Of a DNA stretch of 64,000 bases, positions 55,886-64,000 are shown one piece after another. The position numbers and the translations under genes are program-made. Position 1 is the stretch's first letter, and each line of letters opens with the position of its first letter. The DNA is from Isoetes taiwanensis (Eukaryota > Streptophyta > Lycopodiopsida > Isoetales > Isoetaceae): contig JAJEKV010000162.1 of the NCBI GenBank assembly GCA_021234155.1, forward strand, positions 403,449 to 467,448, written 5' to 3'. A model generated the notes under the pieces. The model did no database searches and had not been told where the DNA came from. It worked only from the letters and a program-made list of their open reading frames with translations.

Positions 55886-56962
55886 TCATGAGTAGTAAAT
55901 TGGTGGAGGATCATCTTCAATTGGCAGCATGTCCCAGCCCTTGTCTTCCATTATACAGAAGTTCCAAAGAACACAACATGCGTGTATGATCTTGGAAGCT
56001 TTGGCAACATGCACGGGCAAGTGTTTCAGAATTCTGAATTTTTCCTTCACAATGCCAAATCCATTCTCCACACACACTCTGCCCCTACAAATCCTTTTGT
56101 TGAACTTACCATAAGCACCCTGATTTTGAGGAAAGACTTTAAGGAGAAAGGGCCTGCTAGAATAGGCTGAATCACCTAATAGTAATGGTGGAATATTTAC
56201 CTGAACATCTTGATCAGTAGGCTGCCCCTTCTTCAGTTTTCTGCCACTAAGAGTCACCACTGGTTCTTGTAAAATTTGTTTGGAGGCAATTTTGTTATAG
56301 ATGGAGCTCTTCTTGAACTGGTTGGAATCATGGACTGAACCTGTTCTTGTTACACAAACATTTATAAAAAGTCTGCTATGTGTCACAATTCCTTGCATGA
56401 GACATGAATGCCTCTTATGTCTGCTGTAATAGTCTTCCCCATTGTCCTTTTTTTTTTTTTCCTCCATAAAAAATATGGGACCCGCCAACCGCACCATATA
56501 TATTGGGCAACCCTGTTGCATCATGGAATTCCTTAATGCCTTTGAATTAATCTTGCACCTGTAGGCATTGCAACAAAAACGTTTGTACAAAGATTGTCTT
56601 GAAGCCAATACAAAGCGTGATTTTTCTTGGTATATTTACATCATCATTGCCTTCCCAACATAAAATCTCTGACCGACATGTAAGGGCATATCCCCGTGTG
56701 CAAGAAAATATAGAACCATAGCAACTGCTTTCCTCGGATCAACAGGGGGCCTTACTTTAATACCGGGCCTGACAAGATAGGGCACAATTAAACCTACCAA
56801 TCTCTCAAATGTGGCTCTCTTCATCCTGTAAAATTGGTGCCACATATCATCTTCAAAGGAAGCTATACAATTCCATGCGTGGTTATCAATATTATCCCTG
56901 CCTTGGAGCAATCCAAAATCTTCTTGGTGGTCTTCTAACCCTCTGCTGGAACCCGCAACCAT
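55886..56962 (-). pseudogene. PIF/Harbinger transposase (DDE_Tnp_4), inactivated
   Basis: N-terminal piece 56962-56636 has WHQFYRMKRATFERLVGLI and FLAHGDMPLHVGQRF, the usual helix region of HARBI1-like proteins. A TAA at 56636-56638 interrupts the frame, which then continues to 55886. Catalytic core: the block expected to hold the first Asp (LPNIYGAV-x-GSHI, about 56480-56525) is out of frame and reads Gly where Asp is expected; the GSVHDSNQF block is present; second Asp in LLLGDSAYSS (near 56195); Glu in VCVENGFGIVKEKFRIL (near 56050). The length fits a full transposase. It normally cuts element ends together with the Myb-like partner encoded convergently upstream; here it is dead. Confidence 0.85.
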
Positions 56963-57470
56963 TAACAGCTAACGGATCGCAAAAAAAAACATATCATTGT
57001 TGTCTTCTAAAACATCATCATCGAACGATTCATTGGATCTTGAGCTCGTTGAGTTCAATAGCTGCAAAACAAGATCTCTCGAATGCAAATCCGAGTGTCA
57101 AAGCCCAAAACGCATGGCAATCATACCAAGAATGACCGGATCCATGGTTTAGTGGCGGAATCGAAAGAATGGGGAGGGAAAACTAGAAATGAATTATCCC
57201 ACATAGCCCTTAGAACCAAGAAATACAGGCTTGAATATCCCACAATTTGGCGCCCAATTGAACGTTACGATCGAATTATCCCACATTTTTCTCTCGTCGG
57301 CCGGAATTGATGCACGATCAAAAATCCGGCAAACAACAAAAATTCTGCCAATAACAGAGGCTGTTAAGCCTCGAGAGACAATCGTCTCTCCTCTCCTCCC
57401 AAAAAAATACGTACATTTCGGGGAGGAACCGTATGTGACGAGATGGATTTTTTTGAGCAGCATGGATTTT

Positions 57471-57596
<126 letters not shown>

Positions 57597-57940
57597 CTTT
57601 TTTTTGCCTCAAATCCATTTTTTGAGCATATGCACATGATCTCAGGTCCCATTCAGATTTGCAAGAGTTGAAAGCACACAACAAAAACCTTATAGAAATC
57701 AGGATTCAAAAAATTATTTGCTGGTTTTTTTTTACAGTTCATTGAGAAAAAAATATATCCAATTTCTCTCCATCACCTTAGTTCCAAATCAAGCCACATT
57801 TCTTTCCACATGTTCCTACAAGTTCCCTGATAGTCATTTCCAATATCAACCAGAAATGTTAAAAAACACTCAAGATATCATCATTTGAGTGTACATATCT
57901 TTTTCTGCCATGGGAATGTGAATGGACAAATTCTCTGTCC

Positions 57941-59584
57941 ACTTGGCTCAAACATGCCACATAGGCTCAAACATGCCAAGGTGGCTCAAACATGCCACCA
58001 AGGTGGCTCAAACATACACAAGGTGGCTCCAACATGCCACGCGGGCTCTAACATGCCATGCAGGCTCCAATATGCCAAGGCGGCGCAAACATGCCACGTG
58101 GGCTCCACCATGCCACCTAGGCTCCAACATGCCAAGGTGGCTCACAACATGCCACCTAGGCTTAAATATGCCAAGTTGGCTCAAACATGCCACCTAGGCT
58201 CCAACATGCCATCGTGGCTCTAACATGCCACCTAGGCTCAAACATGCCAAGGTGGCTCAAACATGCCACCTAGGCTCCAACATGCCAAGGTGGCTCAAAC
58301 ATGCCACCTAGGTGCCAAGGTGGCTCAAACATACCACGTGGGTTCCAACATGCCACCTAGGCTCCCAACATGCCAAGGAGGCTCAATCCAACATGCCAAG
58401 GTGGCTCAACCATACCACGTGGGCTCCAACGTGCCAAGGTGGCTCAAACATGCCACATAGGCTCCAACATGCCAAGGTGGCTCAAACATACCACCTAGGC
58501 TCCAACATGCCAAGGTGGCTCAAACATGCCACCTAGGCTCCAACATGCCAAGTTGGCTCAAACATGCCATGTGGGCTCCAACATGCCACCTAGGATCAAA
58601 CATGCCAAGGTGGCTCAAATATGCCAAGGTGGCTCAAAAATGCCACGTGGGGTCCAACATGCCACCTAGGTTCTAACATGCCAAGGTGGCTCAAACATGC
58701 CACTCGACTCAAACATGCCAAGGTGGCTCAAACGTGCCACGCGGGCTCCAACATGCCAAGGTGGCTCAAACATGCCACGCGGGCTCCAACATGCCACCTA
58801 GGCTCCAACGTGCCAAGGAGGCTCAAACATACCACCTAGGCCCTAACATGCCAAGGTGGCTCAAACATGCCATGTGGGCTCCAACATGCCAAGGTGGGTC
58901 AAGCATGCCACCTAGGCACCAACATTTCACCTAGGCTCAAACATGCCAAGGTGGCTCAAACATGCCACGTGGGCTCCAACATGCCACCTAGGCTCCAACA
59001 TGCCAAGGTGGCTCAAACATGCCATGTGGGCTCCCAACATGCCACCTAGGCTCAAACATGCCAAGGTGGCTCAAACATGCCACCTAGGCTCCAACATGCC
59101 ACGCGGGCTCCAACATGCCACGCAGGCTCCAACATGCCAAGTGGCTCAAACATGCCACCTATGCACCAACATGCCACCTAGGCTCAAACATGCCAAGGTG
59201 GCCCAAACATGTCACGCGGGCTCCAACATGTCACCTAGGCTCCAACATGCCAAGGTGGCTCAAACATGCCAAGGTGGCTCTAATATGCCACCTAGGCTCC
59301 AACATGGCAAGGTGGCTCAAGCATGGCAAGGTGGCTCAAACATGCCACCTAGGCTCCAACATGACAAGGTGGCTCAAACATGCCATGTGGGCTGCAACAT
59401 GCCACCTAGGCTCCAACATGCCAAAGTGGCTCAAACATGCCACGTGGACTCTAACATGCCAAGGTGGCTCAAACATGCCACCTAGGCTCTAACATGCCAA
59501 GGTGGCTCCAACATGCCATGCGGGCTCCAACATGCCACCTAGCCTCCAACATGCCAAGGTGGCTCAAGCATGCCACCTAGGCAC
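57941..59584. repeat. 1.64 kb minisatellite of ~19-bp units
   Basis: About 85 copies of ACATGCCAAGGTGGCTCAA and ACATGCCACCTAGGCTCCA, which tend to alternate, with variants CACGCGGGCT and CACGTGGGCT. Every unit carries ACATGCC. Occasional one-base indels reset the frame, so long frames here are not genes. Flanks are unrelated. Confidence 0.95.
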
Positions 59585-60800
59585 TCCAAGTAGTGAATGG
59601 CATGCCAAGTAAGCAAGGCCAAGTTTTAACTAGTCCAAAAATGAAAAGATATCCATCTTTGGTATTTTCATTGGGTGACGTTGGCAAATTTTGGGTGATA
59701 TGGCTAGATGGTGATGACGTGGACATGATGACTAGGACTTTATGCAAGAAATATAATAGAAATACCTTTGGATTTTTTGGTAGAGGAGTTTGGCATGGGA
59801 TAGAATAGAGGGATCTTGCACTGACACCCTTCCCCAAATCGAACCAGGCCAGAACTTTGCATGGCTTCCTTACTAGAGGGGAGAGGACAGACCCCAGTAC
59901 TGACAGCTTGGTTTCCCTATCTGACCATTGAATCCGTTGTTCAAGTAACCTGCTTCGAGCAGGTTCAAAAAAATCCAAGTCGGTCTAGGAGAACTTATCA
60001 AACCGCGAAGTGTCCTGTGGTCGACCGTGTGGGCAATACAAAGGCTCCGGAATGGAGATTCGACTTCGCCATGTCATCTGGAATGACAAAATTACCCTAG
60101 AGACCAAGTTATACGGTCATTTTTTGCAACAAAAGAAACACGAACCCTCTACATGGCAGTATTCCGCGGCCACCTCTTAGGCCGATTGACTACAAACATG
60201 TTGGACATGAACTACTTTGGCGCTTCTTGGAGAAGGGGTGGTCTTTTGCCTACGAAACCTGGTCTCCAGGGTAATATCAATGTTTTGAGTCCATTGGCAG
60301 AGTCAGTTCACAGTCCCCGAGTGGGACAGTTGCCCATCTGTGGCCAGGGGCCTTCGGGAGAGGACCTTTAGGGCGAACAACTTCCGGAAGGTTTTAAGGG
60401 TCCGTCTTCTGGCATCAACACCCTCCCTCTACGTGATGACATTGTGCAAGATCCTGATCGAATCTGACTAGGATATAGCTTCCGAAACATAAACCCTGTG
60501 TGTTGCTAGGTTATTGAAGGGTTTATGTTATGGAGGTCGAGTTTTAGTCGGTTGCACTTGGGACATGGTCAAGAAGCTGCAGTTGAAAACCCAAAGCAAT
60601 AGGAACTGACGGAATGGGGTTTGGATTTAAATCCTCCTCCCAGTGTGGCAATTAGAAGTCAAGAGTGCATTTTGCAGTAGCAAAATTGTTTGGGATCATT
60701 CGGGATGGCCAATAGATCCAAACTCTGTTATTTCAGTTGCGATGGCTCCCCATGTATGTTTAGAAAAGGTGCACCTAGTTATCCAAGAAAGCAAAAAATC
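59585..60800. other. Unique, moderately GC-richer sequence, unidentified
   Basis: No stable frame longer than about 130 codons; the minus-strand frame 59577-59978 starts in a perfect AACCTGC/GCAGGTT hairpin (about 59945-59965) and has no known domain. The composition differs from the AT-rich neighbours. Transposon leader or organelle-derived DNA are both possible. Confidence 0.3.
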
Positions 60801-63270
60801 GAGTTAAATTTCCAATGATAATTTATATTTTGAGTATACATACCATGCTTGCTGAATTCATGAAACCGATTAATAAAATCAAAGGCATCTATACATACTA
60901 CAGACTGTGCAAGAATTGAACATGAGGTTCTAGACCCTTGCATCGGTGGTTAAAAGCGGGTGCTCCAAAATGACATGAACCTGCTGATGATGATGTTCAT
61001 TCTCGAATATGCCTTCAAAATGCGTTCATAGAACTTTCCTCTGATGTGCCTGGAAAGATGTTGCAGAACACCCAGCTAAGCAAGCAACCTTCCCAACCAT
61101 GATGCATACTTCTCCGGCTCTTTCAAGAGGTACACAACAATCTAATGTGTTATGGAAGTGTATCTGTGTCAATAAAATAAAATATTGCCACATTTATGAA
61201 TAAACAAACCTTGTCATATAATACCTTCAAATAGAATAGAATAAATTTTTTAACGTCCACGGAGACGAATAGGTCATGGGTATAATGCCAAGTCATGCAC
61301 AGATGGTGCTCTGAGAAGTTGTGGAAGCGTGGAATGGAATGCTATAGTCAAAAAATGATTCCGGACAAAACAAATACCTGCAAAAACAAAATGACCAAAC
61401 AAAATACGAAATAAACAATACTTGCAATCTAATATTGAAGAATACCTGCACGTTTGATTTAAGCTCAACAAATATGCAGCACATACAGTTGCGCATAAGA
61501 ACATGTTTGACATGGCATTGATGGCAAGCCATATGAATTTAATGAAAGGATAATTGCATGCATGTCCTGTGAGCTTTTCATAAATGAAACTTCTTGCCAA
61601 GGTCTGAAGGCATGCAACCATATAAACACAGCTGAATTTGTAAAATAAAGCAGCCAAGATGAACAGGGCCAGACTTCATATATTGAAGGCCTCAGCGCAT
61701 TAATATATGAACATATTACTATCCAGAAGCTAACACTTGAATACATTACTACCTAGAAGCTGTTTGGAATGCGCAGGCCTATGACCATACACCGGATATG
61801 TGTCTCTATTTTTCCTGTAAATAAGTAAATAGTCTACGTACCTCTTGATTAAACTTCAATTATGATTCACAAAATACATCACAAATTGAAACATAATATC
61901 CAAGCTCTACTGGCTCCATTATCTTAGAATAAGCATATCAACCTCTGAATAGCCGCTTCCAAACATGCCTACAAAATGTTGTCATGAGCTAATTGAATAT
62001 GGAGCTGCAAGTTAATTTTAGATGCAGTCACATACGCTTTAATTGATTGGTTTGATGGTCAGTTTTCAAACCCAAACAATGGGAGCTCAAAGTTGCTGCT
62101 TGAGGACGTAGTGATGCTTGCTCTGGAAGAAGCTGAAATGCATCAAAATAGCAGAATCAAATTGTGTTGCATGTACATTATGTACAATGGTTATGGTCTC
62201 CTGTTTCTACCTGATTCTAAGGATAACCAACCAAGCTCCAAAGATCCACAAAACCTGAACAGACAAAGGCTTAAGAAGCTTTAAATTAAAAGGTGGCATC
62301 CGTAGTTGGCCGCTACTTACATAATGTGATTACAAAAATACCACAGCTATCTCACAGATGAATTGACTCCTTGTTGTCTATTCTCCTCAGAAAGATCGAG
62401 AAATTGAAGCCAGACGCGAAACAGAGCATATACCTGGAAAGCTTTCTTTATCTGCTTCTGGCTTGTATCGAAGTAATTGCACATAGACCATGGTTGTTGC
62501 TGGGGCTTGGACGTAGGCTCCAGCATTCACAAAACTTTCTAAATCATAGCCATAGCCAAGTTCCAAAACCCGTTGCTAGAAAGTCACTAGTAGTCCAGAG
62601 GTAAGAAAAACCTTAACGCTTTTTTGCCTTTTATTGGACTGATCCCTGTCATAGCCAAGCTCTGAAAATTGTGGTAACGATGAGATTTCGTGGGCTTAAA
62701 AAAAAAAACATCTTCTTTTGGACCTTCTAAAAAAGAAGATCACATTTAAGAAAAAGGGGCTTTGTTTGGACGCTTTGATCTAGTTAGGTTATTTGTGGCC
62801 ATCAGATCTAGGGCTGGATCCAAATCTAAGAATTACGATATAACATTATAATATAGGATGATATAGGATGATTCTTTCCATGCAAAAATATAAAAAACAT
62901 GTTTATAAGCTGTAAATTTATATAGTAAGAAATGAAGATGGGTCAAGCAAAATCTGATTATGTGGGTCTTAGAGATTCTAGTTTTGCATTACATCTTTAG
63001 GATGGATCCGGAGACAAGTAAGATAAGGTCAAACATATACCTATTTATTCCATTTTGTTCGTGCCCATTATTACTATCTCTACTTTGTGCAAGTGTGTAT
63101 ACTTGCTTTGCATGAGTATTGCATTCAAATTCAATGGGGATTCCAAATTTGATATGTTTCGTGCATGAAAGCTTCTAGACTTCAATTGCATGTGAATTTA
63201 GTGGTCAATTGCAAAGTTTATTGGAACTATTTGCTTCAGCATATGAAGATGAATGCCAATTTCTTTATTT
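60801..63270. other. AT-rich intergenic sequence, no gene recognised
   Basis: Only short frames (under 130 codons) without recognised domains. No clear repeats relative to the rest of the window. Confidence 0.5.
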
Positions 63271-64000
63271 GCTTTTAAGTAAAAGCATGCACTTGATCTT
63301 GCTCTTTATCTTTGGATACCAAATGGACTTAAAGTACAAAGAATCGTGGAGTCGTTACATATCTCACCTCTAGCGATTTACTTATTTGTTTTGGATCATG
63401 AGATAATATTACCAAGATAATGGGCATAGCCTCATTAGAAGGCATTACTTGGAATAATTTGTAAATTCATCATCTAAAAGTGCAACTGATCACAATTTAG
63501 AAAACTAAATTGAAGGAATTATCTTTAAACTTATCTGCATTGTAAGCAGCTAGATGCATAGCATATAGCATATCCCATCCTAGATACATAGCATATAGCA
63601 TATCCCATCGGCTTGTGTTATTAAGAAGCCTCATCCAACAATCGCAAGTTAATGAACATTCAACTTAGAAGAAACAAATAAAAAATCAAAAATAAAAATA
63701 AAAAAATTGAATAGAGCAAGTTATGGTTTGCTAGAACTTTTGAGGGCACCCATTCCAAGCCTATATCAATTTAGACAGATAACACATGCATTCCTTATTC
63801 TGCACTTCATCTTCTATTTTTTATGTTACATTCCATCATTTTCACCTGCCGACGTCTTATCTACATTCAACATGTTTAGTTGACATTCAATAGATTTACC
63901 TGTTGTTTCGCATGCAAAATTGAACGTCCCTTATCTCTACATTATAAAAAGTCACTCCGCGTGATATTCCTGGAGTGTGAAGCCTGGAGGTCTGTTGACA
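63271..64000 (+). repeat. Fourth, partial copy of the array spacer (continues beyond the window)
   Basis: Matches 12465-13210 and 18930-19650 with a few percent differences and small deletions (for example near 63320). Same orientation as in the array, about 38 kb away, without the arms or Helitron on its left side. Confidence 0.9.

Noticed and set aside
58943-59485. 180-codon frame in the minisatellite
   Set aside because: It arises from a 19-bp repeat read three times per 57 bases; frames shift with unit indels.
57941-59584. CRISPR-like array
   Set aside because: Units are directly adjacent without unique spacers and the surroundings are a plant nuclear genome.
59585-60700. Organelle-derived insertion
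   Set aside because: The composition differs from the neighbours but I recognise no plastid or mitochondrial gene in it; an alignment to organelle genomes would decide.

Overview
The window is nuclear DNA from a large, transposon-rich plant genome. The signs are plant-type LINEs with a zf-RVT C-terminus, PIF/Harbinger Myb-like and DDE_Tnp_4 genes, hAT and Mutator-like non-autonomous elements, Helitrons and GT-AG introns. A Penelope-like reverse transcriptase and the lack of any intact ordinary gene would fit a fern, lycophyte, gymnosperm or bryophyte better than a compact angiosperm, but the species cannot be fixed from the sequence. No rRNA, tRNA, CRISPR or prokaryotic operon was seen. Almost everything is mobile or repetitive, and comparing paralogous copies inside the window dates many insertions.

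Region 1 (1-8813): a 7.5 kb block and an adjacent 0.69 kb block share both ends. The larger one contains a TIR element (about 3002-6911) with 42-bp palindrome-bearing repeats near each end. Region 2 (8814-25006): three tandem copies of a roughly 5.9 kb unit, each a chain of inverted-repeat arms around a small F-box/kelch-like ORF. All three carry the same 1.9 kb Helitron, which contains a 1.7 kb almost pure polypurine tract. The Helitron ends are textbook (5' TC, 3' hairpin, CTAG, A^T target), and the inverted arm preserves the empty site. Unit 2 alone has a later 549-bp LINE 3' fragment. A fourth partial copy lies at 63271-64000.

Region 3 (25766-33278): a minus-strand LINE lying between GA microsatellites, interrupted 33 codons before its stop by a related minus-strand Helitron (26014-28875). 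Removing the Helitron restores the LINE frame exactly. Region 4 (33279-41983): copy I of a PIF/Harbinger Myb/SANT-like gene, with a 514-bp hAT element (8-bp TSD) in its 5' region and a 7.1 kb LINE (17-bp TSD) in its 5'UTR intron. Region 5 (about 42780-49750): a Penelope-like retroelement with an intron-split upstream ORF of unknown function, cut off at a GA microsatellite.

Region 6 (49751-57591): copy II of the Myb-like gene, its exon split by a 3.0 kb Pack-MULE-like element rich in GGCGCC palindromes and captured fragments. It is followed by a serine-rich USP-like gene and a convergent, decayed Harbinger transposase. Region 7 (57941-59584): a 1.6 kb minisatellite of 19-bp units. The remainder (59585-63270) holds no gene that could be recognised.
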